This document shows positions 6,983 to 16,159 of a DNA stretch of 64,000 nucleotides, piece after piece (within the stretch, counting starts at the first letter, position 1; each line of letters starts with the position of its first letter). The translations under genes were made by a program, and so were the position numbers. The DNA comes from Candidatus Poribacteria bacterium (GTDB lineage: Bacteria; Poribacteria; WGA-4E; WGA-3G): NCBI GenBank assembly GCA_028820845.1, contig JAPPII010000037.1, forward strand, positions 60,664 through 124,663, written 5' to 3'. The notes below the pieces were generated by a model. That model saw only the letters and a program-made list of their open reading frames with translations. It had not been told where the DNA came from and searched no databases.

Positions 6983-9280
6983 TTAGTGTCCATTGCTTTT
7001 TAACGCCTCAATCACCCTCTCAGGTTTGATTGGCAATTCGGTAATCCGTACACCGACCGCATCTTTGACGGCATTTGCCATTGTTGCCAACGTCGGCGTG
7101 ATTGGCGGTTCACCCACACCTTTGGCACCATAAGGACCGTTGGGTGCAGGCACTTCAACAATAACAGATTCCACTGTCGGGAGGTCTGCCGAGGTCGGGA
7201 CGCGGTAATCGACGAAACCCGGATTAATATTGCCGTCATCGCCATACTGCATCTCTTCCATCATTGCCCATGCGTAACCCTGTACCGTTCCGCCCTCAAT
7301 TTGTCCTTCAACAGCCATCGGATTGATAGCGAAACCGACATCCTGCGAAGCGACAAGCTTGAGAACTCGGGTTCTACCGGTATCGGGATCTACCTCAACT
7401 TTGGCAATCTGCGCAGCGAGTGCGGGTGTGCTGGGTTGGCGTGCAAAGGAGCCTTTTCCGACGATGGGACCACCCGTTGTGGAGAGGCTATACGCAGCGA
7501 GTTCACCCAACGAGATAGACTTCGGCGGATCGGCACTCACAACATGAACAGCACCATCTCTGAGTTCGAGGTTGTCAACATTCATGTTGAGCCGTTCCGA
7601 TGCGAGTTCGAGAACGCGCTGGTGCGCATCTTCAGCGGCTAATTTGGCAGTGTTCCCCATCGTGAAGGTGACAACACTTCCACCTGAACCCGTTGAATAG
7701 GGTGCGGAATCCGTATCACCGCGCCGAATTGTGACGCTCTCATAAGGCACAGTCAGGATTTCAGCGATAATCTGTGAAATCGCCGTATCTGTTCCCGTGA
7801 TGTCCATAGAGCCGTGGAAGATACGGACACTTCCGTCCTCGTGAACAGAGACATAGACCCCGCCGGGTCCACATCCATTCGTCCAATCCCCAACAGCAAC
7901 GCCCCAACCCTGGTTCTCACTGGCTTCCCGATTCCACCATCCGGCGGCATCAGCAACAGCTTGTAAAGTCTCTTTGTAACCGACTTTCGGTTCACTTGCA
8001 CCTGCTGGAACGGGATCCCCTTCTTCGCGCATGTTCATCAGACGGAATTCCACGGGATCCATACCGATGCGTTCAGCAATTTCGTCGAGTTGGGATTCAC
8101 CAGCAAAAATGGCTTGTGGTGCGCCGGGTGCCCTGTACGCAGCGGTACCCGATTTGTTGGTGTGAACACCGTAAGCGTCTACCTTGAGATTGGGAATCTT
8201 GTAGACCCCACGGACGCGGATTGTGCTACCGATAGATGCCCCAGAGACGGATCCGGAATCCCAAAAAGCGAGTGCCTGCCGTGCGACGATATGTCCGTCC
8301 TTGGTTGCCCCCGTTTTCAGTTTGATAACACAACCGGGTGCCGGTCTGCCATCCGTGAATTCCTCTTCACGTGTCATCTGCACACGAACCGGACGCCCGG
8401 TTTTTTGTGAAAGCAATACGGCTGGGACGTGCGTAATGATAACCCCGAAACGTCCACCAAAACCGCCGCCCATTGTTGTTCCGATGACGTTAATCTGTGT
8501 CAACGGAATGCCCAACGTTCCGGCAATACCGGAACGGATGGCGAAGGGGCCTTGGGTCGATGCCCAGACGGTGATTTTACCAGACGAATCAGCACTCGCG
8601 ACGGAGACATGCGGTTCCATGTAGGTCTGATGGACACGCGGAATCACATAAGTATCTTCAACAACGACATCGGATTCAGCAAACCCTTTTTCAATATCGC
8701 CAGCCTCGGAATGGCTTTCAGCAGAAATGTTGTAGTAGACCTCATCCGGATAGTTGTCTAATTCCGACTCAAGTTTACTGATTTCGTCGCTGTGGTCGTT
8801 CTCTTTATCACGAGAAAGTCTTCGGATTTGTGTGGCAATCTCCCGTCGGTTGGGTCCATCCTTTGTGTCATCGCCGTGCAGGCGTGGCGCCGAGGGTTGA
8901 ATTGCTTCCATAACGTCCTGAACAACGGGTAGCACTTCATAGTCAATCTTAATGAGTTCAGCGGCTTCCTCAGCAATATCAGGATCCGTTGCAGCGACAG
9001 CAGCGAGAGGTTCACCGAGATACAACACTTTATCAGTTGCGAAAACTCTACGACCACTCGGCACATCGTCTTGCGTAATAATCGCCTTAACTCCTGGGAG
9101 TTTTTCGGCTTCGGTGGTGTCAATACCACGTATATTCGCGTGCGCATGTTTGCTACGGACGATTTTCCCGTAGAGCATCCCCGGCGGATGCACATCTGCG
9201 CCGTATTGGGCGGCACCCGTCACTTTTTCGACGGCATCAACGCGTGCCACTGTTTGTCCAACGACAGTATGTTTTGACAT
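6983..9280 (-). CDS. molybdenum hydroxylase large subunit (xanthine dehydrogenase family)
   Basis: A 765-residue molybdopterin-binding subunit of the xanthine dehydrogenase/CO dehydrogenase family. It starts with the family entry RVDAVEKVTGAAQYGAD, has the cofactor loop GGGFGGRFG near residue 275, AYRAPGAPQ near 385 and the catalytic Glu in GAKGVGEPP near 730. The loop at 385 is not the AYxCSFR of form I CO dehydrogenase, so a purine, aldehyde or aromatic heterocycle hydroxylase is more likely. An Asp/Glu/Lys-rich insert (residues about 145-180) is unusual for the family. It is last in the operon after the FAD and 2Fe-2S subunits. AAAGGAG precedes the ATG. Confidence 0.9.
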   Translation of the reverse strand: MSKHTVVGQTVARVDAVEKVTGAAQYGADVHPPGMLYGKIVRSKHAHANIRGIDTTEAEKLPGVKAIITQDDVPSGRRVFATDKVLYLGEPLAAVAATDPDIAEEAAELIKIDYEVLPVVQDVMEAIQPSAPRLHGDDTKDGPNRREIATQIRRLSRDKENDHSDEISKLESELDNYPDEVYYNISAESHSEAGDIEKGFAESDVVVEDTYVIPRVHQTYMEPHVSVASADSSGKITVWASTQGPFAIRSGIAGTLGIPLTQINVIGTTMGGGFGGRFGVIITHVPAVLLSQKTGRPVRVQMTREEEFTDGRPAPGCVIKLKTGATKDGHIVARQALAFWDSGSVSGASIGSTIRVRGVYKIPNLKVDAYGVHTNKSGTAAYRAPGAPQAIFAGESQLDEIAERIGMDPVEFRLMNMREEGDPVPAGASEPKVGYKETLQAVADAAGWWNREASENQGWGVAVGDWTNGCGPGGVYVSVHEDGSVRIFHGSMDITGTDTAISQIIAEILTVPYESVTIRRGDTDSAPYSTGSGGSVVTFTMGNTAKLAAEDAHQRVLELASERLNMNVDNLELRDGAVHVVSADPPKSISLGELAAYSLSTTGGPIVGKGSFARQPSTPALAAQIAKVEVDPDTGRTRVLKLVASQDVGFAINPMAVEGQIEGGTVQGYAWAMMEEMQYGDDGNINPGFVDYRVPTSADLPTVESVIVEVPAPNGPYGAKGVGEPPITPTLATMANAVKDAVGVRITELPIKPERVIEALKSNGH

Positions 9281-9340
9281 CTAATTCTCCTTTCTTATTC
9301 GTTATTATGGTAGATCTTAGAATTAATTGGACACTCTGCA

Positions 9341-9369
9341 CCGGTGCGGTTAGAAACCGCACCTACCGG
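9341..9369. repeat. REP-like palindrome
   Basis: CCGGTGCGGTTAGAAACCGC and the bases after it form a hairpin (GTGCGGTT/AAACCGCAC). An identical 29-base copy lies at 57280-57308. Here it sits between the 2Fe-2S and large-subunit genes of one operon. Confidence 0.75.
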
Positions 9370-9433
9370 GCCCGGGGCGAAAGTGTGTATTTATTTTTAG
9401 GATCCCCCATAGTTGTTGGCTGTTAGTTGTTGG

Positions 9434-9913
9434 TTAAGCGGTCGTGCGGACCTCTTCTGCGGCTTTCAAGACCGCTTCAAGAATTTTTGTGTATCCCGTG
9501 CAGCGACAGATATTCCCGCCGAGGGCGTGCCTGAATTCCTCTTCGCTGCGGTCTGGATTTTCATCAATAAGTGCCTTCGATGCCATAATAAAACCGGGTG
9601 TGCAGAAGCCACATTGATACCCACCGGTGTTAATAAACGCCTGTTGAACGGGATGGAGTTCACCATCACTGGCTAATCCCTCAATAGTGGTAATCTCTTT
9701 TCCAGAAGCAGTGACAGCGAGCACCATACAAGATGTAACAGCCTTGCCATCAACAATAACGGTGCAGGCACCGCAGTCTCCAGTGCTGCATCCCTCTTTC
9801 GTTCCTGTCAAGCCGACGGTATCGCGAAGTACCGCCAGCAAGGTTTTACGCGGCTCAATGAGTAAATCGTGTTCGTCACCGTTAACCTTCAGGTTGACAT
9901 GGTGTTTTGCCAT
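9434..9913 (-). CDS. molybdenum hydroxylase 2Fe-2S subunit
   Basis: A 159-residue electron transfer subunit with two [2Fe-2S] clusters. The N-terminal plant-ferredoxin-like domain has GCSTGDCGACTV near residue 41 and a later Cys in TSCMV. The C-terminal helical domain has CGFCTPGFIM near 100 and NICRCTGY near 138. It passes electrons from the molybdenum centre to the FAD subunit. The length is normal for the family. AAAGGAG precedes the ATG. It is second in the operon, with a 153-base gap holding a REP-like palindrome before the large subunit gene. Confidence 0.93.
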   Translation of the reverse strand: MAKHHVNLKVNGDEHDLLIEPRKTLLAVLRDTVGLTGTKEGCSTGDCGACTVIVDGKAVTSCMVLAVTASGKEITTIEGLASDGELHPVQQAFINTGGYQCGFCTPGFIMASKALIDENPDRSEEEFRHALGGNICRCTGYTKILEAVLKAAEEVRTTA

Positions 9914-10006
9914 ATTTGGTCTCCTTTATGCAAATTCATGATTCCTTAGTCCAAAGCGAGGCGGAATTACTTGTGCCTCAGTGATTTTTCAAACAAATTT
10001 TGGGAC

Positions 10007-10855
10007 TTATCCCCTTGCGACAGCCTCTTGTAGCGTGCGCCGTGTGAGTACATCAACCATCTCTCTGCGATGTTCCGCGGAGCAGCGTAAATCCGATATC
10101 GGGCTGGCTGCAGCAGCTGCGGCTTCACCGGCTTGTGTCAGCAGTTCTGCCGTAGGTTCATTTCCCGCCAACAGATTCTCTGCTTCAGTTGCGCGAATTG
10201 GCGTAGGTGCCACGGCTGCGAGTCCAATTCGAGCACTTGTAATGACCCCATTATCAAGGTTGACAGAAGCAGCAACACCGATAAACGCCAGGTCCATCAC
10301 TTCCCGAATTTTATGTTTGATATAGTGGGAACCCGATGTCGGACTCGGTAGCCGAAAGCGGGTGATGATTTCGCCGGGTGCCAAGACAGTCTGTCCGGGT
10401 CCTGTGAAGAGTTCATTGATCGGCACAGTCCGATTGCCATTTTCACCCGCAATGTCAACCTGTGCGTCAGCAACGAGTAAGCCAGCAACAGTGTCTGCTG
10501 CGGGAGAGGCGTGTGCGATGTTTCCACCGATCGTTGCGAGGTTTCGGATTTGGATAGAGCCGATTTCTGCGGCACCTTCTGCCAGCGCGGTGTGGTGTTG
10601 TTGAATATCTGGGGACAACTCAACCTCTCGCACTTTTGCCATCGCGCCGACGCTAATGCTGCCGTCGGCTTCAGCACTGATGCCAGCCAATCCGGGAATT
10701 TTCTGCAGGCTAATCACGGATTGTGGTGCTTCGGTGAGTGCCTTCATCCCGATAATAATATCCGTCCCGCCTGCAAGGAGTTGTGCATGTTCCTGTGTAA
10801 ACAGACGCGATGCTTCGGCGAGGGTGGTAGGTTCATGAAACTCAAAATTTTTCAA
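10007..10855 (-). CDS. molybdenum hydroxylase FAD-binding medium subunit
   Basis: A protein of about 282 residues with the FAD-binding PCMH-type domain of CoxM/XdhB. It has the dinucleotide loop QLLAGGTDIIIGMK near residue 30 and the second FAD loop RNLATIGGNIAHASPAAD near 105. The C-terminal CO-dehydrogenase flavoprotein domain follows. The start is placed at the TTG at 10855 (MKNFEFHEP) because GGAGG lies seven bases upstream; the TTG two codons earlier would be too close. It is first in the operon and a sigma-70-like promoter lies at 10939-10967. Confidence 0.9.
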   Translation of the reverse strand: MKNFEFHEPTTLAEASRLFTQEHAQLLAGGTDIIIGMKALTEAPQSVISLQKIPGLAGISAEADGSISVGAMAKVREVELSPDIQQHHTALAEGAAEIGSIQIRNLATIGGNIAHASPAADTVAGLLVADAQVDIAGENGNRTVPINELFTGPGQTVLAPGEIITRFRLPSPTSGSHYIKHKIREVMDLAFIGVAASVNLDNGVITSARIGLAAVAPTPIRATEAENLLAGNEPTAELLTQAGEAAAAAASPISDLRCSAEHRREMVDVLTRRTLQEAVARG

Positions 10856-10938
10856 ATTCAATCCTCCATTTCATGTCTGTTCAGGGTAACATTTTCACTT
10901 GTATTTTATTTTAATCGTGAAACCTGACGACATATTAA

Positions 10939-10967
10939 AGCATATCTGATGAGAGAGAATCTGTCAA
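10939..10967 (-). promoter_or_regulatory. sigma-70-like promoter of the molybdenum hydroxylase operon
   Basis: On the minus strand TTGACA, a 17-base spacer, then TATGCT. It lies about 85 bases before the FAD subunit start. Confidence 0.5.
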
Positions 10968-10989
10968 CCTTAAATTGACTAAAATTGGG

Positions 10990-12234
10990 TTATGGAATCG
11001 GCCAACCGGGTGTCGGTTCAGTGCGGAGTGCTTCTATTTCATAAAGCTCCTCGACAGTGATTTCGCGACCGAGTTTTGCGGATAAGAGCGAGCCGCTCAT
11101 AATCTCTGTAACATTCAAGCCGATATCGCCATTGCTGACAGGTTGGGCATCGCTGTTACAGGCATCAAGGAAATCACGGAACTTATCGGGGAAGGATCTC
11201 TCTGGCAGTTCTAATGATGTTTCAACGAGATTCCCTTGGTAACGTCGGCGATTGCCCTGATCATCGGTATCCCATTTCCCCTTCTCAAGAAAGAGTTTAT
11301 TGTTGCTAAACGAACCTTTAGATCCGAAGATGAAAATGCCTTGTGGATGCTCTGCCAGATTACCTGCCCAACCGTGTTCAAAAGTAAAAGACATACCGTT
11401 AGTGAATCGTACAAAGACAGAGGCGTGTTCCTCGACATCGTTAATCTCTTCGCCTGTATATTCAGGAAGCATCCCGCGATAGGCGATACCACTGATAGTG
11501 GCGGGTTGTGGAGAACCGAGCAGATAAAGAGAACGGTTAATGTCGTAGACCCCGGTGTCGTATATCGTCCCTCCGCCGCTGAAAGCAGAATTAAGGAACC
11601 ACCTACCGAAACCGAACATATCTATATTCGGTCTGCCGCGAACCCGGAAACTTGTAAGTCTGCCGTAGTAGACATCCCCAATTTTTCCAGAGGTGACGGC
11701 GTCGCGAATAGCATAACTTGTTGGATCAAGGCATGTGCCGCCGCTCTGGTATGCGAGTTTAACGCCAGCGGCATCACAGGCATCCCGCATATTGCGTGCC
11801 TCTGTTGCCGTACGCGCCATCGGCTTTTCACAGAAAACGTGCAGTCCTGCTTTCGCAGCCGTGGCTGTTGCAGCCTCGTGGACAAACGGCGGTAATGCAA
11901 GGCTGACGGCATCTAAATCACATTGCTTTATCATCTCGTTGTAGTCGTTAAAGATTTTAACACCGTTGTCGGCATATTCCGATAAAAGCGCAGCATCTGC
12001 GTTCAACTGCTCGCGCGCTTCTGCGGTTTCCGCCTTTTCTGCCTCGGCGGTTGCGGATTCTGCGCCTGATGTTGCAACGGAGAGAAAATCTGCCGCTCTC
12101 CGTTTCACATTGGCCTCCACTGTATCGCAGACGGCAACGAGTTCGGCGTGCTGTGGATGTGCGAGGTACCCGTTGATATGTGAGCCGGCTATCATACCGC
12201 ACCCGATAAGTCCAATTCTAATCCGTTTTGACAT
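10990..12234 (-). CDS. Gfo/Idh/MocA family oxidoreductase
   Basis: A 414-residue NAD(P)-dependent oxidoreductase. The Rossmann start is RIGLIGCGMIAGSH, and the nicotinamide-site EKP is in HVFCEKPMART near residue 145. The C-terminal alpha/beta domain carries SGGGTIYDTGVYDI. The ATG at 12234 (MSKRIRIGL) is chosen over a frame-open start 56 codons earlier because AAGGAG lies in front of it and the fold begins there. After the second strand there is an Ala/Glu-rich insert of about 40 residues (from SVATSGAESA to LNADAALLSEYAD) that most relatives lack, probably a helical hairpin. The substrate is probably a sugar or inositol derivative. Confidence 0.88.
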   Translation of the reverse strand: MSKRIRIGLIGCGMIAGSHINGYLAHPQHAELVAVCDTVEANVKRRAADFLSVATSGAESATAEAEKAETAEAREQLNADAALLSEYADNGVKIFNDYNEMIKQCDLDAVSLALPPFVHEAATATAAKAGLHVFCEKPMARTATEARNMRDACDAAGVKLAYQSGGTCLDPTSYAIRDAVTSGKIGDVYYGRLTSFRVRGRPNIDMFGFGRWFLNSAFSGGGTIYDTGVYDINRSLYLLGSPQPATISGIAYRGMLPEYTGEEINDVEEHASVFVRFTNGMSFTFEHGWAGNLAEHPQGIFIFGSKGSFSNNKLFLEKGKWDTDDQGNRRRYQGNLVETSLELPERSFPDKFRDFLDACNSDAQPVSNGDIGLNVTEIMSGSLLSAKLGREITVEELYEIEALRTEPTPGWPIP

Positions 12235-12320
12235 TCTGACGCTCCTTATTAGCGAGGGACGACTGAGATTTGTACAATCGGAGTTGGAAACCCCTCCTAC
12301 AGAGAATTGACCGTCCAGTC

Positions 12321-12986
12321 TTACAACCGTCCTGATGGCGTATGCCCCGCGCCAACCTTGACGTGCGTATCTGCTAACTGGGTTTGTACGTGGGCGATGC
12401 ACTCTTGAAGGTTCTGGAAAGGTGAACTGGGATACGACTCTATACTGAAATTAAGGTCATTTTCGCCAAAGGTTACCATATCTACGCCGGGCTTGGCGAA
12501 CTTGCTGACGTTAATCACGGCATCCACAGACTCAATTTGTAAGATTAGGATACCGGTGTTGTTCCACCACTCGGCGTATTCAAGGCGGTCCATGCCCTGT
12601 TTTATGCCGTAAGCACTGCTGGGCCCCCAACTCCGTTTTCCCGTCTGGGCATAGTAGAAGAAATCAATTGCTTCGTCCACCGTCTCTACCGTTTCCACTT
12701 GTGGCACGACAATGGCAAGGGGACCGAGATCTAAAAGATTGCCTATGAGATAGGTGTGGCGGGTATGCTTGATGCGCAGTTGGACACCGACATCAAATTC
12801 GCTCGCCATGGCACAATATTCGACGAGTTTGTCTTCATTTGCGGGTCCATGTTGATGGTCAACACTGACTAAATCGTAGTTGCCTTGACTGAGAACGGCT
12901 GCCATCTCGTCTCGGGTGCAACCGAAAGGGACACCAGAGGCGATGTTAATGGCTTCTTTACTATGAATACGTTGCTTTAAAGACAC
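12321..12986 (-). CDS. HpcH/HpaI family aldolase
   Basis: A 221-residue class II aldolase related to 2-keto-3-deoxy-sugar-acid and 4-hydroxy-2-oxoheptanedioate aldolases. It has SVDHQHGP near residue 42, the metal ligands in LQIESVDAV near 150 and FGENDLNFS near 175, and the VVPQVETVE strand. It cleaves or makes 2-keto acids with a divalent metal. It is somewhat shorter than the usual 250 residues. The GTG start is supported by AAGGAGGT nine bases ahead. It lies upstream of the Gfo/Idh/MocA oxidoreductase on the same strand and may act in the same sugar-acid route. Confidence 0.82.
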   Translation of the reverse strand: MSLKQRIHSKEAINIASGVPFGCTRDEMAAVLSQGNYDLVSVDHQHGPANEDKLVEYCAMASEFDVGVQLRIKHTRHTYLIGNLLDLGPLAIVVPQVETVETVDEAIDFFYYAQTGKRSWGPSSAYGIKQGMDRLEYAEWWNNTGILILQIESVDAVINVSKFAKPGVDMVTFGENDLNFSIESYPSSPFQNLQECIAHVQTQLADTHVKVGAGHTPSGRL

Positions 12987-13154
12987 TGAGGGATGACCTC
13001 CTTAAGGTTCGATCAGGTTCTGATGTCTATTATAGGTGTTTGCAGGTTTTCGTCAAGCGATTTTTGAGATCGCGAAGAGGTTCGAGAAATACCGTCATAG
13101 GAGTATAGCGGAACAAACTGACGCTCTACTTATAGGACTTATGAGCCCCTTTGC

Positions 13155-14243
13155 CTATAATTTCGGTTCCGCTGCGTAACCGTTTAATTTGTTATACAAA
13201 GAACTCAAACTGATCCCCAAAACCTTGGCCGTTTGCGTCCGATTTCCATCCAAGTAAGCTAAAGTTCGCAAAATGAATGCCTTCTCCGCGTCCTTCCACT
13301 TTGTGCCGAGGGGGATACTGATTATACCTGCCCTTTTAGAGCCAGACCTCTCCCCATTTGAACACAGCCTATGTCCAGCGGATACCTGAATCTCCCTGGG
13401 TAGGTGTTCCGGCAAGATAACCTCCCCCTCAACGAAAACGCAGGCATGAAAAATGGCATTTTCCAATTCGCGGACATTCCCAGGCCAGGGATAGGTGTAG
13501 AGGAAATCCAGGGTCCTTGATGCTATTGTAAGTGGGGTGTTCCCTCGATACTGACAGTGTTTTTGGACGAAGTGCACTGCCAACAAGCGAATGTCTCCCC
13601 GCCGTTCTCTCAATGGCGGCAGCGATAACGAAACGACCCGCAATCGATAATAGAGGTCTTCGCGCAAGGTGCCATCTTTAACCGCTTGCTGAAGATCGCG
13701 GTTGGTGGCTGCGACAACTCGAAAATCCACTGGAATAGGCTTCGTCCGGCCAATACGTTCAATTTTCCGTTCCTGAAGTGCTCGTAACAGCTTCGGTTGA
13801 AGAGACAGAGGCATCTCCCCGATTTCATCAAGAAACAACGTGCTTCGGTGAGCCTTTTCAAACCTACCGATTTTTTGCTTCGTGGCACCGGTAAATGCCC
13901 CCTCTTCATGCCCAAAGAGTTCACTCTCCAATAGGTTTTCCGGTATTGCTGGGCAATTGACGACCACTATCTCCTCTGCTGAACGCGGACTGTTTCGGTG
14001 TAAGGCGTATGCTACCAACTCTTTTCCTGTGCCGGTCTCTCCTTGGATAAGCACTGTCGCATTCGCCCTTGCAACACTCTCTATTTTTTCAAGGACCTCA
14101 ATAATCTCTGGGCTTTTGCCGAGGATGTTCGTATAATCCCCGTGTAATGTAGAACGCGTTGGGCTGCTTTCCATCTCAGTTGTTCCGCTATCACGCTTTG
14201 CTGAATCTTTCCCTATCATAGGCATCCTACCTACCTCCGTCAT
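13155..14243 (-). CDS. sigma-54-dependent transcriptional activator (no receiver domain)
   Basis: A 362-residue bacterial enhancer-binding protein. The AAA+ domain spans residues about 40-270, with Walker A GETGTGKE, the sigma-54 contact loop GAFTGA, Walker B LFLDEIGE and the arginine-finger region REDLYYRL. The C-terminal Fis-type helix-turn-helix is NRTQTAKVLGISLSSLYNKL. The N-terminus is only about 40 residues, so there is no receiver or ligand domain; activity must be set by another protein or be constitutive, as in PspF-like activators. It diverges from a near-consensus sigma-54 promoter at 14499-14515, which makes the secreted-protein cluster its likely target. Confidence 0.92.
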   Translation of the reverse strand: MTEVGRMPMIGKDSAKRDSGTTEMESSPTRSTLHGDYTNILGKSPEIIEVLEKIESVARANATVLIQGETGTGKELVAYALHRNSPRSAEEIVVVNCPAIPENLLESELFGHEEGAFTGATKQKIGRFEKAHRSTLFLDEIGEMPLSLQPKLLRALQERKIERIGRTKPIPVDFRVVAATNRDLQQAVKDGTLREDLYYRLRVVSLSLPPLRERRGDIRLLAVHFVQKHCQYRGNTPLTIASRTLDFLYTYPWPGNVRELENAIFHACVFVEGEVILPEHLPREIQVSAGHRLCSNGERSGSKRAGIISIPLGTKWKDAEKAFILRTLAYLDGNRTQTAKVLGISLSSLYNKLNGYAAEPKL

Positions 14244-14498
14244 ACTTCTTGATCATCCATAGTGTATCGAGGTACTCACAAGACTGCACCATGGTTTCCT
14301 GTTAGAAGACCGTGTATCCCGATAAAAAATAAACAAGGCATTTCGAAAGTTTCGTGCTCTCTATACTAACACATTTTTAGAACGTGTCAAGCGCAATATT
14401 GCGGACGTAAAGCTTCGCGAAGCAGTTGAGTGGGATATATTCCAAAATTTGTAGGGTAAGAAAATAGCCGGATGCCGTGACCGTATAGGTTTCTCAAA

Positions 14499-14515
14499 TT
14501 GGCACGATAATTGCT
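14499..14515 (+). promoter_or_regulatory. sigma-54 (-24/-12) promoter
   Basis: TTGGCACGATAATTGCT matches the sigma-54 consensus, with GG at -24 and GC at -12 spaced correctly. Transcription should start near 14526, about 58 bases before the ATG at 14584. The divergent intergenic stretch 14244-14583 holds this site and room for activator binding; I could not identify a paired operator in it. Confidence 0.85.
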
Positions 14516-14583
14516 ATATGTTATGTTATACAGACGCAATTGGTATGAAACTTTTCGGTTAACTTTCCACAAGGAGTTTTCTA

Positions 14584-15231
14584 ATGTTCAAACGAAAATG
14601 GCACTGGACTTGTTCTGCAGTTATCGTTGTATGTATCGGCAGCATTGCCTTCTTTCTACAGTCAAAAACTGAAATCCAAGAACCGATAAAAGTCTATAAG
14701 GCAGTAATACCAGACCCGAAACAGAGTCTGCCAAAACCAAACATGGAGGAAACAACCATGGCCACGCCGCCCATCTATGCCCACGGCCACGAGCATCTCC
14801 ATGAGACTGCACCATACTTTCAAGCACAGAAAACGACAATCAACGGGAGTGAGTATGACTGGCAAGACGATGGTGTATTTGATAGTTCATCACCCAAAGT
14901 GGATCCTTGGGAACAGACCCTGCCGGAGCACGGAACTATCGAAACTGATGATGATACCTATCCGCACCGAGACTGGTACAAAACGAAAGATCCTGAGTTG
15001 CGCGCTGAATATCTTTATGCTCAGCTCATCAAACAATTCGGAGATACTCCCGAGGTTCAAGCCATTGGTGAGTATGAACTAAAGGCAGCGCAAGGTATAC
15101 CTCCAACACTTGAAGAATATACCGTCTATCTTGAAGCACACTATCATCTTTTCCCGAATAAACAGAACCAACAGACGCTAAACAACTTACGAAAAGCAAT
15201 CGCATCCGGACACAAAATTATCTTTGAATAA
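14584..15231 (+). CDS. secreted/anchored protein with one FGDxPEV module
   Basis: A 215-residue protein of no family I know. Residues 1-27 form a signal anchor (CSAVIVVCIGSIAFFL). A His-rich stretch follows (YAHGHEHLHE near residue 65), then an acidic, low-complexity region. The C-terminal 75 residues carry a module shared by neighbouring genes: LIKQFGDTPEVQAI, a Thr/Glu segment (TLEEYTVYLEAHYHLFPN) and a helix ending LRKAI. It is probably periplasmic. AAGGAG lies upstream of the ATG, and the gene is the first one after the sigma-54 promoter. The next gene begins 13 bases later. Confidence 0.75.
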   Translation: MFKRKWHWTCSAVIVVCIGSIAFFLQSKTEIQEPIKVYKAVIPDPKQSLPKPNMEETTMATPPIYAHGHEHLHETAPYFQAQKTTINGSEYDWQDDGVFDSSSPKVDPWEQTLPEHGTIETDDDTYPHRDWYKTKDPELRAEYLYAQLIKQFGDTPEVQAIGEYELKAAQGIPPTLEEYTVYLEAHYHLFPNKQNQQTLNNLRKAIASGHKIIFE

Positions 15232-15244
15232 TAGGAGATATGAA

Positions 15245-15985
15245 ATGAAAGTTTACCATACTTTATTTGTAAGCCTCCTCTGTTTATCTTTTTTTCTCCT
15301 CTTTTTCGGATGTGCAGAGACGGACAACCCAATGGCAAACGAAACTGAAACATACGCATCCCTGTTTCCGCTGGAGGAAAACATATCACCTTCTGACTAT
15401 CCTGACGGGTGGGTGAAATTGACAGACAAAGATATCGAAAAACTTCTGAACCTGGAGATTCTTCCGAACTGGCACAATATGGACATCTCTCAAGAGTGGC
15501 AACAAAAATATAACCACGCCACCCTCTTCAAACAGTTCGGAGACATCCCTGAAGTTCGCTACATTATAGAGTTTCAACGGAACCCGGGTTTTGAGATATC
15601 GCATCAGTTGTACGTTGCTTACTTTGAAGCACACTACCGTCTCTTCCCAAATGAAAACAATCGGCGTGCCCTTGAAGAAGCCTGGAATATCCCAAATCAG
15701 CCAGGTCCAGAGACTGTGGACGAGGGTAAACTCAGGGAGGAAGATCCCGAGTTATACATCAAAATCCAAAAAGAACGGTTCATCAAAAATCACGGCGATA
15801 TTCCACAAGTGCATATTTATATTGACTTTTTGCGAAAAGTCTTGCTCCGAATCCGCATCACAGATGCTGAACGCCTTGCTGCCCTCGAAGCATATTTCTT
15901 TCTTTTCCCGACTGAAGAAAACCGTATCAAACTCGAAGAATTCCGAAAGGCACTGGGTGATGAAGATGTCGATAATGAAGAATAA
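15245..15985 (+). CDS. lipoprotein with two FGDxPEV modules
   Basis: A 246-residue putative lipoprotein. The ATG at 15245 (MKVYHTLFVS) is chosen because AGGAG lies seven bases ahead; the open frame reaches a TTG inside the previous gene. The signal peptide ends in a lipobox-like LLFFGC. Two copies of the same module follow: LFKQFGDIPEVRYI with YVAYFEAHYRLFPN, and FIKNHGDIPQVHIY with LAALEAYFFLFPT. Each copy has about 80 residues, and the spacing between the FGD and LFP parts is constant, which suggests a helical repeat. No known domain is recognised. It lies directly after the 14584 gene and is probably co-transcribed from the sigma-54 promoter. Confidence 0.75.
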   Translation: MKVYHTLFVSLLCLSFFLLFFGCAETDNPMANETETYASLFPLEENISPSDYPDGWVKLTDKDIEKLLNLEILPNWHNMDISQEWQQKYNHATLFKQFGDIPEVRYIIEFQRNPGFEISHQLYVAYFEAHYRLFPNENNRRALEEAWNIPNQPGPETVDEGKLREEDPELYIKIQKERFIKNHGDIPQVHIYIDFLRKVLLRIRITDAERLAALEAYFFLFPTEENRIKLEEFRKALGDEDVDNEE

Positions 15986-16159
15986 AACTTTCTATTTTAT
16001 CACGGAATGTGAGTACTATACTCATCATAGGATCCAAAGGCGAGTTGCCTAATTGGATATCTGGCAGTTGCCAGAATTTTAAGGCACACGAAGGGAAACT
16101 GCATATCAAGTGGATGTGCAAGCCACGTTTCTCTTCTCATCCCTACGAAGGAGAACAAA

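Noticed and set aside
8758..9216. 152-codon frame inside the molybdenum hydroxylase gene
   Set aside because: Same-strand alternative frame within a gene with clear motifs; no start signal.
6983..10855. Form I CO dehydrogenase operon (coxMSL)
   Set aside because: The large subunit has AYRAPGAP where CO dehydrogenase has AYxCSFR; only the general molybdenum hydroxylase family is supported.
12235..12402. 56-codon N-terminal extension of the Gfo/Idh/MocA protein
   Set aside because: The Rossmann fold starts at the ATG at 12234, which has AAGGAG in front; the extension covers a GGAG..CTCC palindrome-like repeat.
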